Notes under the pieces: model-generated
Told to the model about the DNA's origin: nothing
What the model saw: only the letters and a program-made list of their open reading frames with translations
The model's database searches: none
In this document: positions 54,902-63,848 of the stretch, piece by piece
Layout: each line of letters opens with the position of its first letter
Numbering within the stretch: position 1 is the stretch's first letter
Translations under genes and position numbers: made by a program
Source: Pseudomonas floridensis
GTDB lineage: Bacteria; Pseudomonadota; Gammaproteobacteria; Pseudomonadales; Pseudomonadaceae
Assembly: GCF_002087235.1 (NCBI RefSeq)
Contig: NZ_MUIO01000044.1
Coordinates: 28,547 to 92,546 of the forward strand
DNA length: 64,000 nucleotides
Direction of reading: 5' to 3'

Positions 54902-56416
54902 TCATGTACTCGGTTTGCTGAACAAGATATAGATCTTCAACGCCAGGGGCTTGTAGCTGGCGGCCACCAGCATCAGGGTGATCAGCCCGCAGGCGGCCAG
55001 GGCGAGGAACAGGCTGGTGCGACTCTCGCCGGCAATCAGGCCGAACACCGGCTGGCTGATGTACAGGCCAACAGCGGTCATCACACTGATGCGCAGAATG
55101 TCGCGCAGCCATTGCCCGTGGATGCCCGGCGCCAGACGTTGATGGACGATCATCGGCCAGAGGGCGAACGACACGGCGCGCAGAAAGAACCAGGCCAGTG
55201 CGGCGCCGTACACGCCCTGGTAATGAATGGCCAGAAACAGCGTCGGTACGGTGATCAGCGCCGATATCACGCTGTACCAGAGGTGCAAGTGCATCTGGCC
55301 GTAGGCGTATTGCAGATAGAACTGGAAGGCACTGGCCGCCATGATCGCGCTGCCCAGCGCATACCAGCTCAGAATCGGACGACTCCAGCGCGCCGCTTCG
55401 GCATCGCCGGTCCAGGCAAGAATCAACGGCTCGGCATACAGTGCGATGACCGCCGCCAGCGGAAACAGAAACGTGCAGACGAACCGGTGAGCTGCCAGAA
55501 ACAGGCCGTGCATGTCATCGCGCCGGTTTTCGGCCATCAGCACGGTCAGGCGTGGCAGCAGGGTCTGAACCAGCGGATTGGTCAGCATCATGATGCCGGT
55601 GGTGATCAGGGCGACCAGCGAAAAGTAACCGTATTGATCCAGCGGCAGCAGGCTCGACAGCAGTGCCTTGTCCATTTGAGTCAGCACAATCCACAGCACG
55701 GCGCTGACCGACATGCTCGCGGCGAACGGCAGGATCGGCCTGACTAACTGCCAGTCGAAGCCGGTTGACCAGCGCGCAACGGGCATCTGTTGCCAGGCGC
55801 GCGTTGCGAAGATCAGGGCTTCGATCAACCCGACGGCGACCTGAAACTCGAAGAAGTCCTGCGGCTGTTGCGAAAACTGACTGACCAGCGCCAGGCCACC
55901 GAAATAACGCAGAGTGGCAATCAGCACGTTGACCGCGTTCAGCCAGCCATGCTGTTCAAGCCCCTGAATCCCGCTTTTATACAGCGTTGAATACAGACGC
56001 AGCGCGATGACAATCCCCATCAGCCCCAGGCAATTGATCAGCGTCTGCGGTTGCAAGGCGTTGGCGTTGAGCCAGTGTGTGGCGATCCACGGACTGGCGA
56101 GGTAAATCGTCGTGCAACTGATGATCGCCATCGGCAGGAACATCAGTTCGAACGAGCGCAGCAGACGGCCCGCGCTCTGTTCGTTGCCCGCAGTGCCTCG
56201 CCCGTGCGCTACGGCCCGCACCAGGCTGGGCGACAACCCGGCATCGAGCAGTTGCAGCCACGCCTGCAGGACGGTGAAGAACCCGATCAGCCCATAGACC
56301 TCCGCGCCCAGATGCCCCAGGTAAAAAGGCAGAATCAGAATCCCGACCAGCAGCACATAGGCCTGGCCTACGTAGTTCAGGACCGTATTGCGAATCACAG
56401 ACCGTTGGTTCGACAT
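54902..56416 (-). CDS. wzx: Polysaccharide flippase (Wzx type)
   Basis: About 504 residues, with 12-14 hydrophobic segments: VIRNTVLNYVGQAYVLLVGI, FYLGHLGAEVYGLIGFFTVL (a Wzx hallmark near the N-terminus), LDAGLSPSLVRAVAHGRG and VLWIVLTQMDKALLSSLLPL. It moves the lipid-linked repeat unit across the inner membrane. The ATG at 56416 is 5 bp after the aminotransferase stop. Confidence 0.9.
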   Translation of the reverse strand: MSNQRSVIRNTVLNYVGQAYVLLVGILILPFYLGHLGAEVYGLIGFFTVLQAWLQLLDAGLSPSLVRAVAHGRGTAGNEQSAGRLLRSFELMFLPMAIISCTTIYLASPWIATHWLNANALQPQTLINCLGLMGIVIALRLYSTLYKSGIQGLEQHGWLNAVNVLIATLRYFGGLALVSQFSQQPQDFFEFQVAVGLIEALIFATRAWQQMPVARWSTGFDWQLVRPILPFAASMSVSAVLWIVLTQMDKALLSSLLPLDQYGYFSLVALITTGIMMLTNPLVQTLLPRLTVLMAENRRDDMHGLFLAAHRFVCTFLFPLAAVIALYAEPLILAWTGDAEAARWSRPILSWYALGSAIMAASAFQFYLQYAYGQMHLHLWYSVISALITVPTLFLAIHYQGVYGAALAWFFLRAVSFALWPMIVHQRLAPGIHGQWLRDILRISVMTAVGLYISQPVFGLIAGESRTSLFLALAACGLITLMLVAASYKPLALKIYILFSKPST

Positions 56417-56421
56417 GGCTA

Positions 56422-57543
56422 TCAAATGACCTGAGCGATGGCGGGGTCCGGGTAACTCACACGGTCCAGGCTGCAGGACTCGATCAGCGTCTGGATGACG
56501 CGCTCCTGATCGTCCTTTGGCAGCCCCGGATAAATCGGCAGGCACAACACGCGCTCGCTCAATGCTCGCGAAACGGGCTGGCCAGGCTGCGGTTGCAGGT
56601 ATTCGAGGGTATCCAGCGATGGGTAGAAATAACGCCGCGGATTGATCTCGCGCAGGTTGAGCGCCGCACGCACTTCAAGCAGGGCCTGTTCGTCGCGCAG
56701 GCCTATCGGGTAGTAACTGTGATTCAGTTCGCTGTCGGCCTGCGGCTCTTGCAGGTCGAGGTAGTTCTCCAGCCTCGAAGTGTAGCGATGAGCGATTTCG
56801 GCCCGCTCTTCGAGGATGTTCTCGATATTGTCCAGAATGCACAGGCCCATGGCCGCCGAGAACTCGTTGAGCTTGGCGTTGATGCCGATGCCGTCGATCT
56901 TGTCGACGTCGGCGATGCCGAAGTTGCACAGTAGGTAGGCACGGTGGGCGAGTTCGTCGTCGTTGGTGATGATCGCGCCGCCCTCGATGGTGTGAAACAG
57001 CTTGGTGGCGTGAAAACTCAGGGTGCTGATGTCTCCGCGGTTGAGCACCGACTGGCCCGCGTGACGTACCGCAAAGGCGTGGGCACCGTCGTACACCACC
57101 TTGAGTTTGTGTTTGCGGGCGATCTGATCGATGGCGTCCACGGCGCATGGATTGCCGAATACATGGGTGCCGACAATGGCCGTGGTGTCTGCTTCGATGC
57201 TGCGTTCAATGAGTTCGGGCGAGATGTTCCAGGTGCCCGGATCGATATCGGCAAAGATCGGCCGAATGCCTTCCCACTGCAGCGAACTGCTGGTCGCGAC
57301 GAAGCTGAATGGCGTGGTGACGGCGCTGCCGCTCAGACCCAGCGCGCGATACGCGACCTGCAGGGCGAGGGTGCCGTTATTAGTCAGGATGATGTGCCGG
57401 ACCCCCAGGTACTCCTTGAGCCGGTTTTCGAGTTCGCCGGCCAGCGGACCGTGGTTGGTCAGCCAGCCGCGCGCGTAGATCCCCTCGACATACCGCTTGA
57501 ACTTGTCGATATCACCAAGGTAGGTCTTGGTCACGTTAATCAT
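56422..57543 (-). CDS. DegT/DnrJ/EryC1/StrS family sugar aminotransferase
   Basis: About 373 residues of PLP-dependent nucleotide-sugar aminotransferase. PLP Lys181 lies in STLSFHATKLFHTIEGGAII; the substrate site includes NNGTLALQVAYRALGL and VYDGAHAFAV. It amidates a keto-deoxy-sugar nucleotide, so the repeat unit probably carries an amino-dideoxy sugar. No dehydratase for the precursor is in the operon, so this may use dTDP-4-keto-6-deoxyglucose from the rml genes elsewhere. The ATG at 57543 follows GGAGGCTTCG. Confidence 0.9.
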   Translation of the reverse strand: MINVTKTYLGDIDKFKRYVEGIYARGWLTNHGPLAGELENRLKEYLGVRHIILTNNGTLALQVAYRALGLSGSAVTTPFSFVATSSSLQWEGIRPIFADIDPGTWNISPELIERSIEADTTAIVGTHVFGNPCAVDAIDQIARKHKLKVVYDGAHAFAVRHAGQSVLNRGDISTLSFHATKLFHTIEGGAIITNDDELAHRAYLLCNFGIADVDKIDGIGINAKLNEFSAAMGLCILDNIENILEERAEIAHRYTSRLENYLDLQEPQADSELNHSYYPIGLRDEQALLEVRAALNLREINPRRYFYPSLDTLEYLQPQPGQPVSRALSERVLCLPIYPGLPKDDQERVIQTLIESCSLDRVSYPDPAIAQVI

Positions 57544-57587
57544 CGAAGCCTCCATGTTTCTGTGGATCAGTGTGTTGCCGGGTGGAT

Positions 57588-58388
57588 TCAGTGCGTTGGC
57601 GATTGATGCGTGTCGGTTTCAGGAGGCGAAATACTGGTCTGCGCGCTGACTCGCGCAGCACGGCGTTGGTTCTTGTCGAGAATCAGGCGTGTGACCCGGC
57701 TGCCACTGTGCGGATCGCCGAAATGGAAGATGGCGGTGGCACGTTTCAGGCCGGGACTGCAAGCCTGATTGGCATGCAGCGTGCGATAACCCCAGAACAG
57801 GTAAATGTCACCCGGTTGCAGTTTGAGAATCTTGGGGGAAAGCCACTGATGCTTGATGGCCGTGCGCATGACCCAGCGGGTCAAGCGGTTTTGCAGCAGC
57901 GACTTCTCGATGACATTTAGGGCGATGTGATTACGCACGTTGCGCAGGTTGGGAAACAGCATCAGGTCGCCGCATTCTTCACCCTCGACCGGGATGTAGA
58001 TCGGGATCAGCGCAGTAACCAGACTGGCGTCGAAGTGGAAACAGTTGGACTCGCGCAGGCCTTGTTCACCCTGAACGCAGCGCAGCACCGGAAATATCTG
58101 ATCGCTGATGCTTTGCCGGTGTGCGCCATGCGCATAGAGCTTGCCCAGCAACTGTTTGAACTCGGGCGCTGACCAGAGGCTGGCCAGCAGGCTTTCGCTC
58201 AATGCCGCTTCACCGTGATAGGCGAAGTACTCGCCCGGATGCTGTGACGCCTGGCGGTCGGTGAACGCTCTTAATTGTTCGAGATCGGTTTCATTGAGTA
58301 CGTTCTTCAATCGGGCGAAGCCGTGGGCGTCCATTTCATGAGCCAGGCCTTGCACATGTTGCTCGTTCAAATCGGGTAGACAGGGCAT
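57588..58388 (-). CDS. Phytanoyl-CoA-dioxygenase-like Fe(II)/2OG protein, first gene of the operon
   Basis: A 266-residue jelly-roll protein with an apparent iron triad: H118-F-D120 in NCFHFDASLV, and H205 in YRTLHANQ; R216 in GLKRATAIFHFG would bind 2-oxoglutarate. That fits a PhyH-type hydroxylase that could oxidise a sugar or its substituent. The iron motif is visible, but the substrate is unknown. First gene of the operon, about 80 nt after the ops element. The C-terminal 20 residues are Thr/Pro/His-rich. Confidence 0.78.
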   Translation of the reverse strand: MPCLPDLNEQHVQGLAHEMDAHGFARLKNVLNETDLEQLRAFTDRQASQHPGEYFAYHGEAALSESLLASLWSAPEFKQLLGKLYAHGAHRQSISDQIFPVLRCVQGEQGLRESNCFHFDASLVTALIPIYIPVEGEECGDLMLFPNLRNVRNHIALNVIEKSLLQNRLTRWVMRTAIKHQWLSPKILKLQPGDIYLFWGYRTLHANQACSPGLKRATAIFHFGDPHSGSRVTRLILDKNQRRAARVSAQTSISPPETDTHQSPTH

Positions 58389-58467
58389 TCAGTGGCACCT
58401 CGGGTTCAGGGGAGGCGAACAACCAAAGGCAAACAACTGGCTGACAAGTGGAAAAACGTTCTATCGG

Positions 58468-58480
58468 GCACGCTACCGCC
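58468..58480 (-). promoter_or_regulatory. ops element in the operon leader
   Basis: On the minus strand the leader reads GGCGGTAGCGTGC, identical to the core of the enterobacterial ops/JUMPstart element recruited by RfaH. It lies about 80 nt before the first start codon (58388), on the coding strand and in the untranslated leader. The sequence is a direct observation; binding by the RfaH-like protein of this operon is inferred. Confidence 0.8.
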
Positions 58481-58575
58481 CGAATCATGCGATCCATGCG
58501 CTCTACATCTATCCGACGAATGCCCACGCAGTATTTTCTCGAGCGGGTTTCGCATGGCGGATTGCTTCGGACAAT

Positions 58576-58584
58576 GCTACCGCC
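58576..58584 (-). promoter_or_regulatory. Second ops core upstream in the leader
   Basis: Minus strand GGCGGTAGC, followed by ATTGTCC, lies 104 bp upstream of the first ops. It keeps nine of the core bases but diverges from GTGC after them, so it may be a decayed or weaker copy. Confidence 0.5.
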
Positions 58585-58765
58585 ACACCGAACGCGTTCA
58601 GCAAAATACAAGGGTTTTATGAGTCAACAGACATCCACCAGCGCCGATAAGGCACTGCGGAAACAACTAACTTCGCGGGCAGAACAACAAATAGCGACAG
58701 CGTGATAACATCCTGCGCAGTGCACTGTGGCATTAGCGTACAAACCAGAACGCGTCTGACAGTGC

Positions 58766-58796
58766 TATATATTGGTAGGGCCCACGATTCTGTCAA
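58766..58796 (-). promoter_or_regulatory. Candidate promoter of the polysaccharide operon
   Basis: Minus strand TTGACA (58796-58791) and TATATA (58771-58766), with a 19-bp spacer, longer than ideal. Start near 58758 would give a leader of about 370 nt that includes both ops elements. Other minus-strand matches nearby are weaker. Confidence 0.4.
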
Positions 58797-59402
58797 ATTA
58801 TTTCGTCAGCTTTCTGTTAAATTTTTGATAAATGGTTTCACTGGTTTATTAAGTCGTTGATTTCACAATGAGTCAAAAAAACAACATTGCGATGATCCTG
58901 CAAACTGACAGTTTTCAGGCGTCTTTACAGCGAGCGTCCTTTGTCAATGAACCGAACACCGACTGGCTCAGGTTAAACACTGTTTCTTTCGCACTTCACT
59001 GATTGGGGCAACACCGTGTTCAATGTCAGCGGATCGATTTCGATTATTAACCGCCGTGTGGCCTGGCCGTCTGCACAGCCAAGTGGGACATTTTGCGGAG
59101 TTGGACGTTGCGCCCCTGCATGACGCTTTGTCGGATGCATTCAAGGCCATATGAAATGCCATGCCCTGCGGTGGCGTGAGCGTTCGTAGCGCGTCAGGCA
59201 ATCCGTGTGGAGGGCCGAAGGGATTGTCCGTCACATACCGCACAAATGATATATGCATAAAAGTACTATTTAAATATCAATTAATAATTTTTGGTTCTAT
59301 ATCGTTTGATGCATGATGACCTCTGAAGCCTGCCGTCCGCGGCTCGTATCGAGTGCAGCAGCGGGCTCGCTCGTGCAGGTCATGCCAGTCAGAGGAATAG
59401 CC

Positions 59403-60581
59403 ATGAAAGATTCAGCACTGTATTTCGATTACGCCGCTACCACACCCGTGGACGAGCGAGTGATCAAGGTGATGGTCGAGTGCCTCGGTGTGTCGGGCAA
59501 TTTTGGAAATCCTGCGTCCAGCTCCCATGGCTTCGGAAAAAATGCACGTCTGGCGGTCGAGAATGCGCGCCGGCAGGTAGCGGGCCTTGTGGGAGCGCGC
59601 GCCTCGCAGATCATCTGGACCTCGGGCGCAACGGAATCGAACAACCTGGCCTTGAAGGGCGTGGCCGAGGCGCGATCCCGCAGGCTCGGCAAAACGGGCG
59701 GCCATATCATCACCAGTCAGATCGAGCACAAGGCGGTTCTCGATACGGCGCAACAGCTGCAGGCGAGCGGCTTCACGGTCACTTATCTGGCACCGGATGC
59801 CGACGGGCTGATCAGCGCCGATGCGGTGAGTGCCGCGCTGCGCGATGACACCTTTCTGGTGTCGCTGATGCTGGTCAATAACGAGTTGGGCACTCTCAAC
59901 GATGTCGCTGAAATCGGCCGCCGTGTGCGCGGTCATGGCGCGTTGTTGCATGTCGACGCGGCCCAGGCAGCGGGCAAGGTGAAGATCGAGCTGAGCGCGC
60001 TTGCGGTGGACCTGATGTCTTTTTCCGCACACAAGATCTACGGCCCCAAAGGTATTGGTGCACTTTACGTCGGTCCTCGTGCTGAACAGCGATTGCTGGC
60101 GCAGATACATGGTGGCGGGCATGAGTCGGGGCTGCGTTCCGGAACCCTGGCCACCCATCAGATCGCCGGCATGGGCGCTGCCTTTGCCCTGGCAGACGAA
60201 GCGTTTGATCACGAGCTTCTCGAAATCGAGCGCCTGAACCGCCTGCTGCGCGAAGAGCTGCGGGATATCCCGGGCCTGTGTATCAATGGTAGTCCGGTAC
60301 ACAGGATTGCCCACACGTTGAGCCTTACCTTCGGCAATGATGATTTGAACGTGGCGGCACTTGCACGGCATCTGGCCTTTTCATCGACCTCGGCCTGCAA
60401 CTCGGCCAAAAACACCCCCTCTCATGTGCTGCTCGCCTTGGGCCACAGCCCGCAGGCTGCCAGCCAGACGATCCGTTTGAGTATCGGACGCTTTACCCGC
60501 GATCAGGATATCCGCCGCGCTGCGGAGGCGATTCGTGCCAGTGTCATCCAGCCTGCCTTCTGGGCGGTTGCTCAGTCTTGA
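59403..60581 (+). CDS. Cysteine desulfurase of the IscS/NifS type
   Basis: About 392 residues of class V aminotransferase fold. PLP Lys211 in SFSAHKIYGPKG and the active-site Cys332 in SSTSACNSAKN are both present, as are FDYAATTPVDERV and WTSGATESNNLALKG. It releases sulfur from cysteine as a persulfide. The true ATG at 59403 follows AGAGGAATAGCC. No iscU, iscA or sufBCD is adjacent, so it is not the housekeeping isc locus; it may serve a special acceptor, or recycle sulfur. Confidence 0.88.
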   Translation: MKDSALYFDYAATTPVDERVIKVMVECLGVSGNFGNPASSSHGFGKNARLAVENARRQVAGLVGARASQIIWTSGATESNNLALKGVAEARSRRLGKTGGHIITSQIEHKAVLDTAQQLQASGFTVTYLAPDADGLISADAVSAALRDDTFLVSLMLVNNELGTLNDVAEIGRRVRGHGALLHVDAAQAAGKVKIELSALAVDLMSFSAHKIYGPKGIGALYVGPRAEQRLLAQIHGGGHESGLRSGTLATHQIAGMGAAFALADEAFDHELLEIERLNRLLREELRDIPGLCINGSPVHRIAHTLSLTFGNDDLNVAALARHLAFSSTSACNSAKNTPSHVLLALGHSPQAASQTIRLSIGRFTRDQDIRRAAEAIRASVIQPAFWAVAQS

Positions 60582-60639
60582 TGAGTGCTCCATTATCTGA
60601 CCGGTGACAGCAGCCTATTTCCGGTCAGCAGGAGAACCA

Positions 60640-62448
60640 ATGAGTACGCAACCCAAAGCCAGCACAGACGTGGCAGAACGATTGGCGCAGACACGCGCCT
60701 TGATGAGCAGGGAGCGCATCGATGCCTATCTGGTGCCGTCGGCGGATCCTCATCTCTCCGAGTACCTGCCCGGTTATTGGCAAGGGCGTCAGTGGTTGTC
60801 GGGTTTCCACGGTTCGGTGGGCACCCTGATCATCACTCAGAATTTTGCCGGGGTGTGGGCCGACAGCCGTTATTGGGAGCAGGCGACCAAAGAGCTGGCA
60901 GGTAGTGGCATCGAACTGGTGAAGCTGATTCCGGGTCAGCAAGGTCCGCTGGAATGGCTCGCCGATCAGGCATCTGCCGACACAGTGGTTGCGGTCGATG
61001 GTGCGGTCCTGGCCGTGGCGTCCTCCCGAACACTGGCCAGCAAGCTCTACGCACGTGGCGCAAGACTGCGCACCGATATCGATCTGCTCATCGAACTCTG
61101 GCAGGACCGTCCGGCCTTGCCCGTCAACCCGGTCTACGAGCACCTGCCGCCGCAGGCCTCCGTATCTCGCCGCGACAAACTGGACCTCGTTCGTAGTGCG
61201 ATGAGCGAGAAAGGCGCGGACTGGCATTTCCTTCCCACGCTGGATGACATTGCCTGGCTGTTCAATCTGCGCGGGTCTGACGTTTCCTACAATCCAGTGT
61301 TCATCTCGTTCGCCTTGATCGGGCCACAAAGCGTGACCCTGTTCGTGGATGCGAAAAAAGTAGGTGATGACGTGCGTCGCAGTCTGGAGCAGGATGGTAT
61401 CGCTCTGATGGAGTACACCCAGATCGGTGCGGCGCTGCGTGAACTGCCCAAGTCCGCTCGCCTGCTGATCGACCCGGCGCGGGTTACCTGTGGGTTGCTC
61501 GACTATCTGGACAGCGAAGTCACGCTGGTGGAAAACCTTAATCCAAGCACCCTGTTGAAATCCCGCAAAACCGAGGCCGATACCGGGCATATTCGCCAGG
61601 CGATGGAACAGGATGGTGCGGCACTCTGTGAGTTCTTCGCCTGGCTTGATGGTGCGCTGGGGCAGCAGCCTGTCAGCGAGCTGACCATTGATGAAAAACT
61701 GACCCAGGCGCGTGAGCGTCGTCCGGGGTACGTGTCGGCCAGTTTCGCAACCATTGCCGGATTCAACGCCAACGGTGCGATGCCGCATTACCGCGCGACC
61801 GAAGCCGAACATGCGCAGATCCAGGGCAATGGCCTGTTGTTGATCGATTCCGGTGGACAGTACCTGGGAGGCACGACCGACATCACGCGAATGGTGGGGA
61901 TCGGTACACCCTCGGTCGAACAGAAACAGGATTGTGCTCGCGTGCTTAAAGGTGTCATCGCGCTGTCACGCACGCATTTCCCCAAAGGCATTCTTTCACC
62001 TTTGCTGGATGCCATCGCTCGTGCGCCGCTCTGGACCGAAGGCGTCAATTATGGGCATGGCACCGGTCACGGTGTGGGTTACTTTCTGAATGTGCACGAA
62101 GGACCACAGGTGATTGCCTACCAGGCGCCCGCCACTGCGCAGACTGCAATGCAACCGGGGATGATCACTTCCATCGAGCCTGGCACTTACCGGCCAGGGC
62201 GTTGGGGTGTGCGTATCGAGAATCTGGTGATCAATCAGGAGGCAGGCAAAACCGAGTTTGGCGAATTCCTGAAGTTTGAAACGCTGACCCTGTGCCCGAT
62301 CGACACACGCTGCATCGAGTTGTCGATGCTGAGTCAGGAAGAGCGGCAGTGGTTGAATGACTACCACGCGCAGGTCAACGAACGCTTGAGTCCGCTGCTC
62401 GACGGTGCTGCGCTGCAATGGTTGCAGGACCGCACGGTCGCGATCTGA
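60640..62448 (+). CDS. pepP: Xaa-Pro aminopeptidase (M24B, PepP type)
   Basis: About 602 residues, the long form with two N-terminal creatinase-like domains (AYLVPSADPHLSEYLPGYWQ, GVWADSRYWEQA) and a C-terminal pita-bread catalytic domain. Metal ligands are in LIDSGGQYLGGTTDITRM, HGTGHGVGYFLNVHEGP and MITSIEPGTYRPGRWGVRIE. It cleaves N-terminal residues followed by proline, with two Mn2+ ions. The ATG follows AGGAGAACC. It may be co-transcribed with the upstream desulfurase (58 bp). Confidence 0.93.
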   Translation: MSTQPKASTDVAERLAQTRALMSRERIDAYLVPSADPHLSEYLPGYWQGRQWLSGFHGSVGTLIITQNFAGVWADSRYWEQATKELAGSGIELVKLIPGQQGPLEWLADQASADTVVAVDGAVLAVASSRTLASKLYARGARLRTDIDLLIELWQDRPALPVNPVYEHLPPQASVSRRDKLDLVRSAMSEKGADWHFLPTLDDIAWLFNLRGSDVSYNPVFISFALIGPQSVTLFVDAKKVGDDVRRSLEQDGIALMEYTQIGAALRELPKSARLLIDPARVTCGLLDYLDSEVTLVENLNPSTLLKSRKTEADTGHIRQAMEQDGAALCEFFAWLDGALGQQPVSELTIDEKLTQARERRPGYVSASFATIAGFNANGAMPHYRATEAEHAQIQGNGLLLIDSGGQYLGGTTDITRMVGIGTPSVEQKQDCARVLKGVIALSRTHFPKGILSPLLDAIARAPLWTEGVNYGHGTGHGVGYFLNVHEGPQVIAYQAPATAQTAMQPGMITSIEPGTYRPGRWGVRIENLVINQEAGKTEFGEFLKFETLTLCPIDTRCIELSMLSQEERQWLNDYHAQVNERLSPLLDGAALQWLQDRTVAI

Positions 62449-62472
62449 TAATTGACGCCCGTTGTTGCTTTC

Positions 62473-62787
62473 TCAGGATTGCGGCAGCGGGTCGTTCAAC
62501 GGTGTGCCTTTCTTGCAGACGATGATCATGCTGCGGCTGGTATAGCCGGCCGGGTTGAGGCCAAACGGATAATCTTCCGGCTCTTCCTGTGCATCACCTG
62601 ATTTGGCGATGACCTTGAATGTCCTTGAGGTACAGGCATTGGTCGCCAGCTCGTAGCATTTAGCCCAAGAAGAGGTGAGCCCTGAGCAGTTGATGTGAAT
62701 CCCGCGCTTGGTTTGCTTTACCGGTTTGGAGGTTGCCGCACAACCTGCGACTGCCAGTACGGCTAATGCGATAAAAAAGTATTTCAT
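62473..62787 (-). CDS. Small predicted lipoprotein
   Basis: About 104 residues. Lipobox at Cys16 (LAVLAVAGCA) marks a lipoprotein. The mature part holds INCSGLTSSWAKCYELATNAC, a Cys-containing segment like those of small P. syringae-type lipoproteins, with later SMIIVCKKGTPLND. Four Cys in the mature part could form disulfides. Function unknown. It converges on pepP. Confidence 0.72.
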   Translation of the reverse strand: MKYFFIALAVLAVAGCAATSKPVKQTKRGIHINCSGLTSSWAKCYELATNACTSRTFKVIAKSGDAQEEPEDYPFGLNPAGYTSRSMIIVCKKGTPLNDPLPQS

Positions 62788-62960
62788 TACTGTCCTTGAG
62801 CAAGCCATTACTTGAGCACTTTTCCTGCCTGAGCTTCTTGTGACCCGTTACAGGTGCAAACGTGACCTGTATCTCGAAAACGAGATCGGTTATGGGGCTA
62901 AACATGGCTCAAGCGCGTGACAATTGCTAGTGCCTTGTCGAATCTTCCCTGCGAGCGGTC

Positions 62961-63848
62961 TCAGTCGGCCGGAACGAGCTGGGTTTTTGCGGGTGCCGAG
63001 CCCAGCGTAGCGCCAATGGAAGCCACGATGATTGCGCCGATGGCCAGCCATTGAGTGAGCGACAAGTCTTCATGGAGGAAAATCAGGCCCGAGAGGGCTG
63101 CGAATACAGGTTCCAGGCTGGCCAGTGTGCCAAAGGTTCGCGCCGACATACGCGTCAGCGCGACCATCTCCAGACTGTAGGGCAGGGCGGTCGAGAGAAT
63201 CGCGACACCCAGTGCCGCGGGTATCAATGATATGTCCAGCAATGCCGAGCCGGCGTGTATTACGCCGATTGGCGCGATAAAGAGCGCGGCGATGGTGACG
63301 CCCAAGGCTGCGGTTTGAACGCCATTGTCCGCTCCTGCCTTCTGCCCGAACAAAATGTAAGCGGCCCAGCAGACACCAGCCCCCAGTGCATAGCCGGCAC
63401 CCACCAGATCAATGCTTGCACTTGTTTGTCCGAGCGGGATGAGCAGAAGCAGGCCGATTACCGCCAATATCACCCAGAGAAAGTCGATGAACTTGCGCGA
63501 CGACCACAGCGCTACAGCCAGCGGGCCGGTGAATTCCAGTGCAACAGCGACGCCTAGCGGAACGGTTTGCAATGACATATAGAAGAGCATGTTCATGCTT
63601 CCCAGCGAAATGCCGTACAGCATTACAGTGCGCAAGGATCTGGCGGTCAGTCTGGCACGCCACGGGCGCAGGACTGCCAGAAGAATCAGGCTGGCAAAGA
63701 TGAGGCGCAAAGCGGTCGTACCTGGCGCACCTACTACGGGGAATAGACTCTTGGCCAGGGATGCGCCGCTCTGGATCGAGATCATTGCGATTATGAGCAA
63801 TCCCAAGGGGAACAAGAGTGATGCGATGTTGCTGGGTTTGGCAGACAT
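62961..63848 (-). CDS. rhtA: Threonine/homoserine exporter RhtA
   Basis: A 295-residue DMT carrier with ten helices in two EamA repeats: MISIQSGASLAKSLFPVVGA, LGSMNMLFYMSLQTVPLGVA, ALEFTGPLAVALWSSRKFID and ILSTALPYSLEMVALTRM closely match E. coli RhtA, which exports threonine and homoserine. Single gene with its promoter upstream near 63850-63960. Substrates are inferred from family resemblance. Confidence 0.88.
   Translation of the reverse strand: MSAKPSNIASLLFPLGLLIIAMISIQSGASLAKSLFPVVGAPGTTALRLIFASLILLAVLRPWRARLTARSLRTVMLYGISLGSMNMLFYMSLQTVPLGVAVALEFTGPLAVALWSSRKFIDFLWVILAVIGLLLLIPLGQTSASIDLVGAGYALGAGVCWAAYILFGQKAGADNGVQTAALGVTIAALFIAPIGVIHAGSALLDISLIPAALGVAILSTALPYSLEMVALTRMSARTFGTLASLEPVFAALSGLIFLHEDLSLTQWLAIGAIIVASIGATLGSAPAKTQLVPAD

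Larger units (their letters stand above)
58389..59402. other. Long intergenic region of about 1 kb
   Basis: It holds the operon leader (58389-58760) and AT-rich sequence (58790-58870 and 59240-59310). A minus-strand frame (59258-58968) reads VTDNPFGPPHGLPDALRTLT and has no partner family; it may be chance or part of a dispersed repeat. I see no RNA gene. The promoter for the following desulfurase gene must also be here, perhaps in the AT-rich stretch near 59260-59300. Confidence 0.4.

Noticed and set aside
54743..55747. Plus-strand frame opposite wzx and the GT2
   Set aside because: Gln/Arg-rich shadow composition; the minus-strand genes have clear family motifs.
58968..59258. Minus-strand hypothetical gene in the intergenic block
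   Set aside because: No family, no strong ribosome site, odd composition; kept as a repeat suspicion only.
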